From the NCBI GenBank assembly GCA_005881275.1, contig VBEF01000039.1:1-64000 (forward strand): a stretch of 64,000 nt of DNA. Reading direction: 5' to 3'. The stretch comes from Chloroflexota bacterium. GTDB lineage: Bacteria; Chloroflexota; Dormibacteria; Dormibacterales; Dormibacteraceae. Position numbers and translations under genes: made by a program. Shown here one piece after another: positions 26,301-34,626 of the stretch (its first letter is position 1; the number at the start of each line of letters is the position of its first letter). A model generated the notes under the pieces. It worked only from the letters and a program-made list of their open reading frames with translations, did not search any database and was not told where the DNA came from.

Positions 26301-27419
26301 TCAGCTCAACTGGGAGGTGCCCAAGAGCACGTCTTTCATGGCTCGCACAGCCGGCGCGTCGCCCTGACGCACGGCCGCCCGTAGCGCCCGGACCGCGCGT
26401 GGCGTATCGAGGTCGTCGGCCAGCGCGGCGTTGAACTCCGCCATCAGCTGTCGACCCGGCGCGGGCCGGGCCCCGTCGTGCGCGAACCGGGCGTCATCGG
26501 CCAGGAATTTGCGCATCCGCTCGACGAACCGGGCCGACCGGGTCAGGCTCTTCCACTCGTAGGTCCAGTCGCGACCGTACCGATGGGAAACCAGGTAGAG
26601 CCGAACCGCCGCGGCCGGAGCCATCTGCAGCGCCTGGCTGACCTTGACGAGATTGCCACGCGACTTGCTCATCTTGTAACCCTCGTAGCGCACAAGCCCT
26701 GTGTGGACCCACGCCCGCACAAACGGCTTCTTGCCGGTCAGCGACTCCGACTGCGCGCGCTCCGACTCGTGGTGGCTGAACAGCAGGTCTCGCCCGCCTC
26801 CATGAAGGTCGATCTGCTCCCCCAGGTAGTGCATCGCCATCGCCGTGCACTCGATGTGCCACCCCGGCCGTCCCTCTCCAAACTTCGAGGGCCACGCCGG
26901 CTCGTCGGACCGGGAGCCTCGCCACAGAATGAAGTCAAGCGGGTCCCGCTTCGCCTCCGGCCCGACGACGCCGAGCAGGTCCTCGTGGCGAAGCTTGCGC
27001 AGCATGGAGCGGCGCGTCAGGTGCGAGAGGCGCCCGTAGCCGCGGTATTTGCTGACGTCGAAGTACAGGGCGTCCGTGTGGTAGGCAAAGCCGCGGGCCT
27101 GCAGCTTCGACGCCGCGGCGACGATCTGTCGGATCTCGTCGGAGACGCGGGGCATGACATCGGGAGGGCGCCATCCAAGCACCGTCATGTCGCGGACGTG
27201 CACCTGCGTCTCCCGGCCCGCGAGCTCGCGCCAATCGATGCCGTCGCGCCGCGCCCGCTCGAACAGCGGGTCGTCGACGTCCGTGATGTTCTGCACGTAC
27301 TTCACACGCCGACCGTTGGCTTCGAGGAACCTCACCAGCACGTCGAACATGGAGAACGTAAAGGCGTGGCCCATATGTCCCGACTCGTACGGCGTGACGC
27401 CGCACACGTAGAGGGTCAC
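26301..27419 (-). CDS. Cysteinyl-tRNA synthetase-like ligase resembling MshC
   Basis: 372 residues from the GTG at 27419. The class I aminoacyl-tRNA synthetase catalytic core is complete: HMGH (HIGH-type) within CGVTPYESGHMGHAF, YVQNITDVDDPLFERARRDG, zinc-site GWHIECTAMAMH and HHESE, and KMSKS. The DALR/anticodon-binding region of true CysS is nearly absent, and the length and the DPLFERARRDGIDWRELA block recall MshC, which joins cysteine to GlcN-inositol in mycothiol synthesis. Homology to the CysS/MshC N terminus continues ~20 codons upstream, yet those codons include no ATG, GTG or TTG, so a CTG (27491) or ATT (27482) start is possible. It follows metK directly. Confidence 0.75.
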   Translation of the reverse strand: MTLYVCGVTPYESGHMGHAFTFSMFDVLVRFLEANGRRVKYVQNITDVDDPLFERARRDGIDWRELAGRETQVHVRDMTVLGWRPPDVMPRVSDEIRQIVAAASKLQARGFAYHTDALYFDVSKYRGYGRLSHLTRRSMLRKLRHEDLLGVVGPEAKRDPLDFILWRGSRSDEPAWPSKFGEGRPGWHIECTAMAMHYLGEQIDLHGGGRDLLFSHHESERAQSESLTGKKPFVRAWVHTGLVRYEGYKMSKSRGNLVKVSQALQMAPAAAVRLYLVSHRYGRDWTYEWKSLTRSARFVERMRKFLADDARFAHDGARPAPGRQLMAEFNAALADDLDTPRAVRALRAAVRQGDAPAVRAMKDVLLGTSQLS

Positions 27420-27497
27420 GGGTTTCCCCGGCGCAGGAGAGATCGAGACTTTTCGCTGCGTCAGCGTGTCGCGGACCCGAATGCGGATCAGCTTGCG

Positions 27498-28724
27498 CTA
27501 GCTCTGTCGCGCCGCGACGGCGGCATCCGCGCGCAAGGCGTCCACCCTGTTCGTGATCTCCCACGGAACGCCCAGGTCGTCGCGGCCAAAATGCCCATAC
27601 GCGGCCGTCGGCGCGTAGATAGGACGCAGCAGGTCCATGTTGGCGATGATGGCACCCGGCCGCAGGTCGAAGTGGCGCCGGACAAGCTCGAGCAGCTCCT
27701 CCTCAGACTTGGCCCCAGTGCCGAAGGTCTCGATCGCGATCGAGGTCGGATGCGCGCGGCCGATGGCGTACGAAACCTGGACCTCGCACCGCTCCGCCAA
27801 CCCGGCCGCGACCAGGTTCTTGGCCACATGCCGCGCCGCATACGCTGCCGATCGGTCCACCTTGCTCGGATCCTTGCCGCTGAACGCACCGCCTCCGTGG
27901 CGGGCGACGCCCCCGTAAGTGTCGACGATGATCTTGCGCCCGGTCAGACCAGCGTCCGCCGCCGGGCCACCGACCACGAAGTGGCCACTCGGGTTGACCA
28001 TGATCTTGGTTGCGGCGTCGACGACCTGGCCTTTCAGCACAGGGTTGATCACCAGCTCACGAACGCCTTCGCTGATTTCCTTCTGCGTCGCGCTCGCTGC
28101 GTGGTGCGTCGACACCACGATGGCCTCTATTCGCTTTGGTTTTCCGTACTCATACTGGACCGTGACCTGCGTCTTGCCGTCAGGCCGAAGGAAGGGAAGC
28201 GATCCGTTCTTGCGCGTCTCCGCAAGCTTCTTGGCCAACCGGTTGGCGAGCGAGATGGTGAGCGGCATGAGCTCGGGTGTCTCGCGGCACGCGAAGCCGA
28301 TCATCATGCCCTGGTCCCCGGCACCCTGCAGCTCAAATGGATCGTCCTCTTGCGTTCCCTCGCGCTCTTCGAGCGAGTGGTTGACGCCGGCGGCGATGTC
28401 CGCCGACTGCTCCTTCAGATAGACCTGGATCAGCGCGTGGTCTGCGTCAAATCCGATCTGCTCGTCGTTGTAGCCGATCGAGCGAATCGTGTCGCGGATG
28501 GTGCGCTGTATGTCGAGCTCAGCGTGGGTCGTGACCTCGCCGATGACCACACACAGGCCTTTGGTGATGGCCGTCTCGCATGCAACCCGTGCGTGGGGGT
28601 CTTGCGCAAGCATCCCGTCCAGCACCGCATCAGAGACCTGGTCGCAGATCTTGTCGGGATGCCCTTCAGTTACAGACTCAGATGTGAGGAGAAACGACCG
28701 CGACGAACTGAAGGACGTAGTCAC
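27498..28724 (-). CDS. metK: S-adenosylmethionine synthetase
   Basis: 408 residues, full length. It opens with [25 protein letters not shown], and has [13 protein letters not shown] near 120 and [23 protein letters not shown] near 270. These are the ATP- and methionine-binding signatures. The enzyme makes SAM from ATP and methionine. Only 22 bp separate it from the small gene upstream, and the MshC-like ligase frame opens immediately downstream, so it sits inside a longer minus-strand transcript. The pairing of metK with a cysteine-activating enzyme suggests a sulfur-metabolism grouping (inference). Confidence 0.97.
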   Translation of the reverse strand: MTTSFSSSRSFLLTSESVTEGHPDKICDQVSDAVLDGMLAQDPHARVACETAITKGLCVVIGEVTTHAELDIQRTIRDTIRSIGYNDEQIGFDADHALIQVYLKEQSADIAAGVNHSLEEREGTQEDDPFELQGAGDQGMMIGFACRETPELMPLTISLANRLAKKLAETRKNGSLPFLRPDGKTQVTVQYEYGKPKRIEAIVVSTHHAASATQKEISEGVRELVINPVLKGQVVDAATKIMVNPSGHFVVGGPAADAGLTGRKIIVDTYGGVARHGGGAFSGKDPSKVDRSAAYAARHVAKNLVAAGLAERCEVQVSYAIGRAHPTSIAIETFGTGAKSEEELLELVRRHFDLRPGAIIANMDLLRPIYAPTAAYGHFGRDDLGVPWEITNRVDALRADAAVAARQS

Positions 28725-28747
28725 AAAGCCAGATGATAACCGGCGCC

Positions 28748-29011
28748 TTACGAGGCGTTGTGATGCCTCGAGTCTTCAGGTTGCTGCCCCAGAAGCTGCG
28801 CCTGCATGTCGAAGATGTCATCGAGCACGCGGTCGATGCGCCGGCCCTCCAGGCGGTGCTCGGCGATGACGCCGGCCCGTTCGAGATGCTGGCGCAGCGA
28901 AATGCCGAGCGGGCCATCGACCCGGATCTGCCCGCGGACCTTCGCCTCCTCGAGAAGCTGGAGGCATCGATCGAGGGCGAGCTGCTTCGACCTGTGCGCG
29001 GGCAGGTTCAT
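28748..29011 (-). CDS. Small conserved-position hypothetical protein
   Basis: 87 residues beginning [22 protein letters not shown]. Its ATG overlaps the stop of the Rieske gene by 4 bp (ATGA), the strongest reason to call it. The protein is mainly helical and charged, with one Cys and no membrane segment or known motif. The region [33 protein letters not shown] could be a DNA- or protein-binding helical domain, but that is a guess. On the opposite strand there is a frame of similar length with no supporting context. Function unknown. Confidence 0.55.
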   Translation of the reverse strand: MNLPAHRSKQLALDRCLQLLEEAKVRGQIRVDGPLGISLRQHLERAGVIAEHRLEGRRIDRVLDDIFDMQAQLLGQQPEDSRHHNAS

Positions 29012-29595
29012 TCCGTGCCGAGCACCTCGACGCGGCCAGCTGCTGTGACCTGCACGTACACCTTGTTGAGCGGAGCCAGGTGATATGGGTCGGAAGGGTG
29101 GCCCTCCGGCGTGAACTTCGCGGGATGACAGGGACACACGAGCTGGCCGCTGCCGGCCTCCCACCACAGCTCGCACGGCAGGTGAGAGCAGATCGAAGAG
29201 ACCGCGGTCACGGTGTCGCCGCGCCGGAAGAGAAAGGCCCGGACGCCGCCCGCCACGACGCGTTTCCCCCTGCCCTCAACGAGCTCGCTCAGAGAGCCGA
29301 CGTCGATCCAGCGTCCCAGTCCACCGGCCGCAGCCCCCGCAGCCAGGCCAAGTCCGGCGACGAGCGCGGCCCGCCGGGTGACGAACCCTTCGCGTGGCGC
29401 TTGCTCCAGGTCATGCGCGAGACGCTTGCGAAACGCGGGGTGCATGCGCTGCGGACCCTGGCGGGCACCGGCGAGCCTGGCCGCCGCCGTGATCGCCGCC
29501 TTCTCGTCGGCGTCTCCCCCGCGCAGCTTGAGACGCCGGCCTCGAAGGAGGTCGGACACGATCTTCTCGACGCGGTTCTCGCGCTTGCCGTTCAT
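29008..29595 (-). CDS. Rieske 2Fe-2S protein with N-terminal helical domain
   Basis: 195 residues. The Rieske motifs are CSHLPC (Cys136, His138) and CPCH (Cys154, His157), with Cys141 and Cys156 placed for the stabilising disulfide, so the cluster should be functional. Residues ~74-93 (RRAALVAGLGLAAGAAAGG) form one membrane or twin-arginine-like segment, leaving residues 1-70 in the cytoplasm and the Rieske domain outside. The gene overlaps the ECF sigma gene by 4 bp (ATGA), the usual arrangement for sigma/anti-sigma pairs. Inferred role: membrane redox sensor for the sigma factor; alternatively an electron-transfer subunit. No cytochrome b is nearby. Confidence 0.85.
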   Translation of the reverse strand: MNGKRENRVEKIVSDLLRGRRLKLRGGDADEKAAITAAARLAGARQGPQRMHPAFRKRLAHDLEQAPREGFVTRRAALVAGLGLAAGAAAGGLGRWIDVGSLSELVEGRGKRVVAGGVRAFLFRRGDTVTAVSSICSHLPCELWWEAGSGQLVCPCHPAKFTPEGHPSDPYHLAPLNKVYVQVTAAGRVEVLGTE

Positions 29596-30125
29596 TCGCC
29601 CGGCCTCACCTTTGCCGCTGCGCGCAGCGCGCGAAGCTGCATGACCTTGATCGCACCGACGGTGGAGTTCATTTCCGCGGCCACTTCTTTGAGTGAATAC
29701 CCGTACAGGAAACGGAGCTCGAGAACCCGCCTGTAGTTGTCGGAAAGCTGGGCCAGGATCCGCTGCACGGTTTCCGTTCCTCCCTCAGACGGCGGTTCGG
29801 GTGGAACGCTCAGCATCAGGTCTTCATGCAGCTCGGCCTCGGACAACCCAAGGCGTGTGCTCCAGAACCCGCCCAGGACTGAGCGCGCCGTGGCGAAGAG
29901 GTAGCCGCGAATCGAGCTCGCCGCAGCGTTTTGCCGCAGGCGAGGGATGGCTTTCAGCGCCACCTGCTGGGTCAGATCCTCGGCGTCGGCCCGGTTGCCG
30001 ACCCGCGCGTAGATGAATGCGTAGACAAGCTCCAGCTCATTGAGCGCGATGTCGGTCGCCCGCGAGGCGGCGGGCAGCTCGAGGACGTCGCGCTGCGCCT
30101 GCGCGTCTTGCTCGTCCGGCGTCAC
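29592..30125 (-). CDS. ECF-family RNA polymerase sigma factor
   Basis: 177 residues from the GTG at 30125, 7 bp after the lipoprotein stop. Region 2 is at about 25-85 (YAFIYARVGNRADAEDLTQQVALKAI) and region 4 near the C terminus (LSDNYRRVLELRFLYGYSLKEVAAEMNSTVGAIKVMQLRAL). A start 24 codons upstream lies within the lipoprotein gene. It is followed with a 4-bp overlap by the Rieske protein gene, which occupies the usual anti-sigma position. A lipoprotein gene precedes it on the same strand and could be a regulon member. Confidence 0.9.
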   Translation of the reverse strand: MTPDEQDAQAQRDVLELPAASRATDIALNELELVYAFIYARVGNRADAEDLTQQVALKAIPRLRQNAAASSIRGYLFATARSVLGGFWSTRLGLSEAELHEDLMLSVPPEPPSEGGTETVQRILAQLSDNYRRVLELRFLYGYSLKEVAAEMNSTVGAIKVMQLRALRAAAKVRPGE

Positions 30126-30132
30126 TGGTCGC

Positions 30133-30609
30133 CTAGGAGAAGAGGTTGCCGCAGAGCAGGTAGCTCGAGTTCGACCCCTGCATGTCGGGGCCGGCATGCA
30201 CGACGACGTACCACGTGCCGCTGGCCGGCGGATATCTCAGGTTCATCAGCGTTGTCCTGACGTCGGAGTCGCCCTGGCCGTCGGCCACGACCTGGTTCAA
30301 GGCGAACGCGATGCCGCCGCGCGACTGGCACGTCCCGAGGTGGATGTGCGAGACGTGGGACGAGTTCGCCTGCAGGCCGCTGACCTTCAGCTCGATGGCG
30401 GTCGTGCTCTGGTCGGCCAACAGCGTGATCGTCCCGCTCGCGGTGACGCCAGGCTCGGGCGTGAGGCGGAACGTGACGCCCTTCGGGCTCGGCGAAGACG
30501 TAGGCCTGGACGAGGCTGGAGGCGTGGGTGAAGCCGTTGTTGCCGACTCGCCGCCGCAGGCCATCGCGCAGACCGCGACCGCCACCACAGCGAACCATGC
30601 CTTGGGCAT
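30133..30609 (-). CDS. CHRD-like lipoprotein
   Basis: 158 residues. The signal peptide (about 1-18) ends in a lipobox-like AMAC, with the Cys at about residue 18, followed by a Ser/Thr/Pro linker. The mature domain is beta-rich and resembles CHRD proteins: GVTASGTITLL, SHVSHIHLGTCQSRGGIAFAL and ASGTWYVVVHAGPDMQG. CHRD domains occur in exported proteins of unsettled function. It is encoded just before the ECF sigma gene on the same strand, behind a strong hairpin that separates it from the DUF4349 gene. Confidence 0.78.
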   Translation of the reverse strand: MPKAWFAVVAVAVCAMACGGESATTASPTPPASSRPTSSPSPKGVTFRLTPEPGVTASGTITLLADQSTTAIELKVSGLQANSSHVSHIHLGTCQSRGGIAFALNQVVADGQGDSDVRTTLMNLRYPPASGTWYVVVHAGPDMQGSNSSYLLCGNLFS

Positions 30610-30626
30610 TACCGCAGCAGGTTACT

Positions 30627-30659
30627 GGAGCGGGCCGGAATTTCATCCCGGCCCGCTCC
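30627..30659. terminator. Strong hairpin between the DUF4349 and lipoprotein genes
   Basis: A 12-bp perfect stem, GGAGCGGGCCGG with CCGGCCCGCTCC, around a 9-nt loop. It lies 19 bp downstream of the DUF4349 stop on the minus strand. There is no T-tract after it in that direction, so it may be a terminator of the U-less type, an attenuator, or an mRNA-stabilising element. Confidence 0.5.
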
Positions 30660-30678
30660 CGATCCGAGTTCGCCCGCG

Positions 30679-31584
30679 CTACGGGCGCCAGGGCAGCGGC
30701 ACGCGGCGCCACCGCAGCACCAGGTAGCCGAGAAATCCGAGCACGAGCAGCGGACCGATCGCGCCCAGTCCCGTGACGACGTAGTTGATGGTGGTCACGA
30801 AGTTGTGCGCGGCGTCGTTCAGGGCGGTCGCAAAGCCCCAGCCGTCACCCGTCGCGGTGCGCGCTGGTGCACCTGACTCCGTCATCGTCACGCTGATCGA
30901 GCTGTAGGAGGTGTTGTCGTCCAGATACTTGATCTGACCCTTGAGCTGCTCGATCTGGGCCGTGATCTGGCCGATCTGGTTCTGCACCGCGATGATGTCG
31001 TTGATGTTTTGAGCCTTCGTGAGAAGCGCGAGCATCGCGTTCCTCTGCGCCTCCGCGTTGGCCAGGCGTGCCCGCAGGTCGACGTACTGCGCGCCCACGT
31101 CGGTTCCCGTGATGTGCTCGCTCTGGACCTTGCCGACCTTGGCCAGCTCGTCGATCGCGCTGTCGAAATGCGCGGCGGGGACCATGAAGTTGATTATTCC
31201 CGTGCGGATCTGGCTGTCCTGAACCTGACCTGTTGGGTTGGCCTGGGCGTCGGTACCCGCGATGTAGCCGCCCTGGAGCTCGACCAGGTTGCGGACCTGC
31301 GCGAGCTTGGAATCGAACGTGCCGGCTCCGACGGTGACCGCCAGCTGCGCCTGACGGATGACCGGTGGGCCCTGGAAAGCTGGAATCGTGGTGCCCGGCA
31401 ATGTGGTGCCTCCGGTGGTGCCGTTGGGCAACCCGGCGCTCTTCGACGGTTGCGCGGAATCCGTGCCGCCGCGCGCGACCGGCGCCTTTTCGCCGAGGCC
31501 CGATGACGAGCTGGCGGTGTTGGCGGCTCCGCCGCAGGCGGCCGCCGCAACGACGATGGCAACTACGACAAGGACCTTCTTCAT
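30679..31584 (-). CDS. DUF4349-containing lipoprotein
   Basis: 301 residues starting MKKVLVVVAIVVAAAACGG, a lipoprotein signal with lipobox Cys at 18, then a low-complexity Ser/Thr/Gly linker. The DUF4349 domain shows RQAQLAVTVGAGTFDSKLAQV and GGYIAGTDA. Then comes a coiled-coil region (LANAEAQRNAMLALLTKAQNI ... QIGQITAQIEQLKGQIKYL) and one C-terminal membrane helix (LGAIGPLLVLGFLGYLVL). The family is an envelope protein of unknown role. The frame stays open far upstream (to 33147), but that part is antisense to the ABC-F gene. The ATG at 31584 is divergent from ABC-F, 72 bp away. Confidence 0.88.
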   Translation of the reverse strand: MKKVLVVVAIVVAAAACGGAANTASSSSGLGEKAPVARGGTDSAQPSKSAGLPNGTTGGTTLPGTTIPAFQGPPVIRQAQLAVTVGAGTFDSKLAQVRNLVELQGGYIAGTDAQANPTGQVQDSQIRTGIINFMVPAAHFDSAIDELAKVGKVQSEHITGTDVGAQYVDLRARLANAEAQRNAMLALLTKAQNINDIIAVQNQIGQITAQIEQLKGQIKYLDDNTSYSSISVTMTESGAPARTATGDGWGFATALNDAAHNFVTTINYVVTGLGAIGPLLVLGFLGYLVLRWRRVPLPWRP

Positions 31585-31656
31585 GTGCGAGCGGCCTCCT
31601 GGGCGCTTATTTGCCTGACAGAACGTCAGGCGCGGAGCCAGGTAACAGTTGCCGTA

Positions 31657-33255
31657 ATGTCTGGCCTCGTGCTGCAGGTCCGCAACCTTGCCATCGACGT
31701 CGCCGCGCGCCGCATGCTGTCGGACGCGAGCTTCACCGTCGCCGCGGGAGACAAGGTCGGCCTGGTGGGGCGCAACGGCGCCGGCAAGACAAGCCTGCTC
31801 AAGGTCCTCGCCGGCGATGACGACGCGGCGGCCGGAGTCGTTCTCCGCCGGGGGACACTCGGTTATGTACCGCAGAATCCGCGGCCGCGAGCGGAAGCCG
31901 CCCCAACAGCTCTCACGCACATCCTGTCTGGGCGAGGCCTCGACCGCGCCGCGGCACGTCTCGCCGAGCTGCACACGCGACTGGAGCATGATCACTCGCT
32001 GGCGAGCATCGAGCGATATTCCGCCGCAGAGGAGAGCTACCGGCTTGACGGCGGCTACTCGAGCGAGTCGGACGCGCGGCGGATCGCGGGCGGGCTGGGT
32101 CTTCGGCTCGACAGGGTCGACCTGCCGCTGAGCGTGCTGTCGGGCGGAGAGCGCAGACGCGTCGAGCTGGCGCGCGTGCTGTTCGCGGGCGCAGATCTGC
32201 TTTTGCTCGACGAGCCCACCAACCACCTCGACAGCAACGCCAAGACATGGTTGATGGACTTCCTGCGCGATTACCGCGGGGCGGTGATCGTGGTGAGCCA
32301 CGACCTCGGCCTGCTCGACAGCTCGATCACGCGCGTCCTGCATCTCGACGCGGGGCGGTTGATCGAATACCGCGGCACCTACTCGCAGTATCAGGAGGCA
32401 CGCCGGCGCGAAGAGAAGCGCCTGACATCGTTGGCCCATCGCCAGGAGGCGGAGATCAAGCGCTTGAGCTTGCTGGCTGAGGTGATGCGCCGGCAGACCG
32501 AGAAGCGCGCCAAGCAAGCCAAATCGATCTTCACGCGCGTCGAGCGGATGAAAGCAGTGCGCGTCGTCGCGCCAAGGCGGGAGCGGAAGGTCAAGATCAA
32601 CTTCCCGGAGCCGCCGCACAGCGGGCGGATCGCGCTTCACGCCTCGGGGCTGGCCAAGGGCTACGGCGGCCCGCTGGTGTTTTCCGACGTGTCTTTCGAG
32701 GTGGAGCGCCGCGAGAGGTTGCTGGTGATGGGTCTGAACGGTGCGGGCAAGACAAGCCTGCTCCGCATCCTGGCGGGCGAGAGCACGGCGAACGCGGGGT
32801 CGTTCCGGCTCGGTCACGGCGTGTCGTTGGGTTACTACGCGCAAGAACACGAAGGCATTCGGGCGGGGGTCACAGTGCTGGCGCACATGCGCGAGCAGTC
32901 GGACGCCGAGGAACGAGTGCTGCGCGCGCTGTTGGGGATGTTCAACCTGACGGGTGATATCGCGCGGCAGGACGCGGGGACGCTCTCCGGTGGGGAGAAG
33001 ACGAAGCTGGCGCTGGCCCAGCTCGTGGCGGGGCGGCACAACGTGCTCCTGCTGGACGAGCCGACCAACAACCTGGATCCGCCATCGCGGACAGGTGTCG
33101 CGCGGGCCCTCGCGGAGTGGCCGGGGACGATGGTGATCGTGAGCCACGACCCGGAGTTCGTGGACGCGCTACGACCGGGCAGAGTCATGTTCATGCCCGA
33201 GGGCCGGATCGACTACTGGGAGGAGGATCTGCTCGACGTTGTGTCGATGGCTTAG
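31657..33255 (+). CDS. ABC-F family ATPase (ribosome-associated type)
   Basis: 532 residues with two ABC cassettes and no membrane domain. Cassette 1 has Walker A GRNGAGKTSLLKV near 37, LSGGERRRVELARVL and LLLLDEPTNHLD. Cassette 2 has GLNGAGKTSLLRI near 360, LSGGEKTKLALAQL and LLLDEPTNNLD. A charged helical linker (about 240-320) between them is the region that enters the ribosomal E/P site in ABC-F proteins. Such proteins act as translation factors or give antibiotic ribosome protection; which applies here is unknown. ATG 31657 chosen as the start of the conserved domain, 24 codons after an earlier in-frame ATG. Confidence 0.93.
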   Translation: MSGLVLQVRNLAIDVAARRMLSDASFTVAAGDKVGLVGRNGAGKTSLLKVLAGDDDAAAGVVLRRGTLGYVPQNPRPRAEAAPTALTHILSGRGLDRAAARLAELHTRLEHDHSLASIERYSAAEESYRLDGGYSSESDARRIAGGLGLRLDRVDLPLSVLSGGERRRVELARVLFAGADLLLLDEPTNHLDSNAKTWLMDFLRDYRGAVIVVSHDLGLLDSSITRVLHLDAGRLIEYRGTYSQYQEARRREEKRLTSLAHRQEAEIKRLSLLAEVMRRQTEKRAKQAKSIFTRVERMKAVRVVAPRRERKVKINFPEPPHSGRIALHASGLAKGYGGPLVFSDVSFEVERRERLLVMGLNGAGKTSLLRILAGESTANAGSFRLGHGVSLGYYAQEHEGIRAGVTVLAHMREQSDAEERVLRALLGMFNLTGDIARQDAGTLSGGEKTKLALAQLVAGRHNVLLLDEPTNNLDPPSRTGVARALAEWPGTMVIVSHDPEFVDALRPGRVMFMPEGRIDYWEEDLLDVVSMA

Positions 33256-33270
33256 GCGGACAATAGTCCG

Positions 33271-33516
33271 GTGAGCATCGAGGTCCACGAGGTCGTGATG
33301 CCCGAGCTGCAGGGGGCCGAAGAGATCACCGTCGGCGCGTGGAACAAACAGCGCGGCGAGCACGTGGCCGAGGGCGAGACGTTGATGGAGGTGCACACGG
33401 ACAAGGTCAACGCCGAGATCCCCTCCCCCGTAGCCGGCGTGGTCGAGGACCTGCTCCTCGAAGTCGGCGACCCGGTGGCGCCGGGACAGCCCATCGCGCG
33501 CATCGCGCCGGAGTAA
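33271..33516 (+). CDS. Stand-alone biotin/lipoyl attachment domain protein
   Basis: 81 residues that are nothing but a lipoyl/biotinyl domain. The attachment loop is VHTDKVNAEIPSP with the modified Lys at about residue 45. The D-K-V/A context favours lipoate over biotin (which uses M-K-M). The opening VVMPELQGAEEITVGAWNKQRGEHV matches the E2 dehydrogenase lipoyl domain, but there is no peripheral-subunit-binding or catalytic part. It lies 3 bp before an amine-oxidase gene. A free lipoyl carrier could serve the 2-oxoacid dehydrogenase E1-alpha encoded at 62 kb or another complex; the partner is unknown. Confidence 0.85.
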   Translation: MSIEVHEVVMPELQGAEEITVGAWNKQRGEHVAEGETLMEVHTDKVNAEIPSPVAGVVEDLLLEVGDPVAPGQPIARIAPE

Positions 33517-33519
33517 GCC

Positions 33520-34626
33520 GTGCGCGTGGCTGTGGTCGGCGGTGGCGCGATGGGCGCCGCGACCTCATGGAGGCTCGCCCACCGCGGCGTGGACGTCGTC
33601 TGCTACGACCGTTACTCGCCGCCGCATTCATTGGGCTCGACGCACGGCGACTCGCGGATCATCCGCACCGCCTACTTCGAGGGCGGCTGGTACGTGCCGC
33701 TGGTGCGCGAGGCATTCACGCTCTGGCGCGAGCTGGAGTCCGAAACCGGCGCGGACCTGCTGACCATGACAGGCGCGCTGATGATCGGCGAGCCGGATTC
33801 TGCGGCGGTCAAAGGGGCCCTCGCCTCAGCGAGCACGCACGGGCTCGAGATCGAGCAGCTCGACGCTGTCGAGCTGGGCCGCCGCTACCCTGGCCACATC
33901 GTGCCGGACGGCCAGGTGGCCGTGCTCGACAAGCAGGCGGGCATCCTTAATCCGGAGGCCGCCGTCGCGGCGATGCTCTCGCGAACGCCGGCTGTCGTGC
34001 GCAACAGCCCTGTCGCCTCGCTATCTGATCTGGTCGACAGCTTTGATGCGGTCGTGGTGGCGGTGGGTCCCTGGACGCCTGAGCTGATCGACTGGATTCC
34101 GCTCCATGTCGAGCGCCAGGTCCACGTCTGGTTTGCCCTCGACGCCGAAGCCGCCTGGTTGACGCCGGAACGGTTCCCGGTGTTCATCCTCCAGTCGCGC
34201 GAGTTCGGCGACGTGTACGGAATTCCGACGCTGGACGGAAGGTCGGCGAAAGTCGGTCGCCATCACGAGGGCGAGTTCACCGACCCCGATCGGATCCGCC
34301 GCACGGTCGATGAGACCGACATCGATCCCCTGCGTCGAATGGCCGCGAAGTACCTGCGGGGCCTGACCGGCCGCGTGACGAGGACCCTCACATGCATGTA
34401 CACGAACACGCCAGACCGTCACTTCGTGATCGACTTCAGCCCCTATGACAGGCGCGTCGTGGTGATCAGCGCCTGCTCAGGTCACGGGTTCAAGTTCGCG
34501 CCGGTCATCGGCGATATCGCGGCCGACCTGGTTTGCGATGGCGGAACCAGGAGGGACATCTCACGCTTTTCGGCTGCGCGGTTCTCGTCCTCGTACGTAC
34601 CAGACCACCACGACGATCGCGACTAG
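33520..34626 (+). CDS. FAD-dependent amine oxidase (sarcosine/N-methyltryptophan oxidase type)
   Basis: 368 residues of the DAO fold. The FAD motif VAVVGGGAMGAATSWRLAHRG is at the N terminus, followed by SLGSTHGDSRIIRTAYFEG, the SolA/MSOX opening. SACSGHGFKFAPVIGDIAADLV near the C terminus carries the conserved GHGFK. The enzyme would oxidise a secondary amine such as sarcosine, N-methyl-amino acid or pipecolate with oxygen. The covalent-FAD Cys sits in the CMYTNTPDRHFVID segment near 290. Its 3' end overlaps the convergent DedA gene by 66 bp. GTG start 3 bp after the lipoyl gene. Confidence 0.9.
   Translation: MRVAVVGGGAMGAATSWRLAHRGVDVVCYDRYSPPHSLGSTHGDSRIIRTAYFEGGWYVPLVREAFTLWRELESETGADLLTMTGALMIGEPDSAAVKGALASASTHGLEIEQLDAVELGRRYPGHIVPDGQVAVLDKQAGILNPEAAVAAMLSRTPAVVRNSPVASLSDLVDSFDAVVVAVGPWTPELIDWIPLHVERQVHVWFALDAEAAWLTPERFPVFILQSREFGDVYGIPTLDGRSAKVGRHHEGEFTDPDRIRRTVDETDIDPLRRMAAKYLRGLTGRVTRTLTCMYTNTPDRHFVIDFSPYDRRVVVISACSGHGFKFAPVIGDIAADLVCDGGTRRDISRFSAARFSSSYVPDHHDDRD

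Noticed and set aside
26478-28736. 752-codon plus-strand frame opposite the MshC-like and metK genes
   Set aside because: Shadow of two strongly conserved genes; sequence is Arg/His-rich and has no domain.
30679-33147. 822-codon minus-strand frame across the ABC-F gene
   Set aside because: Only the last 301 codons (DUF4349) are real; the rest is antisense to two intact ABC cassettes.
33520-34626. Toxin partner for the Imm26-like gene among neighbouring genes
   Set aside because: Amine oxidase, DedA, DUF6941-like and DoxX genes on either side show no polymorphic-toxin architecture.
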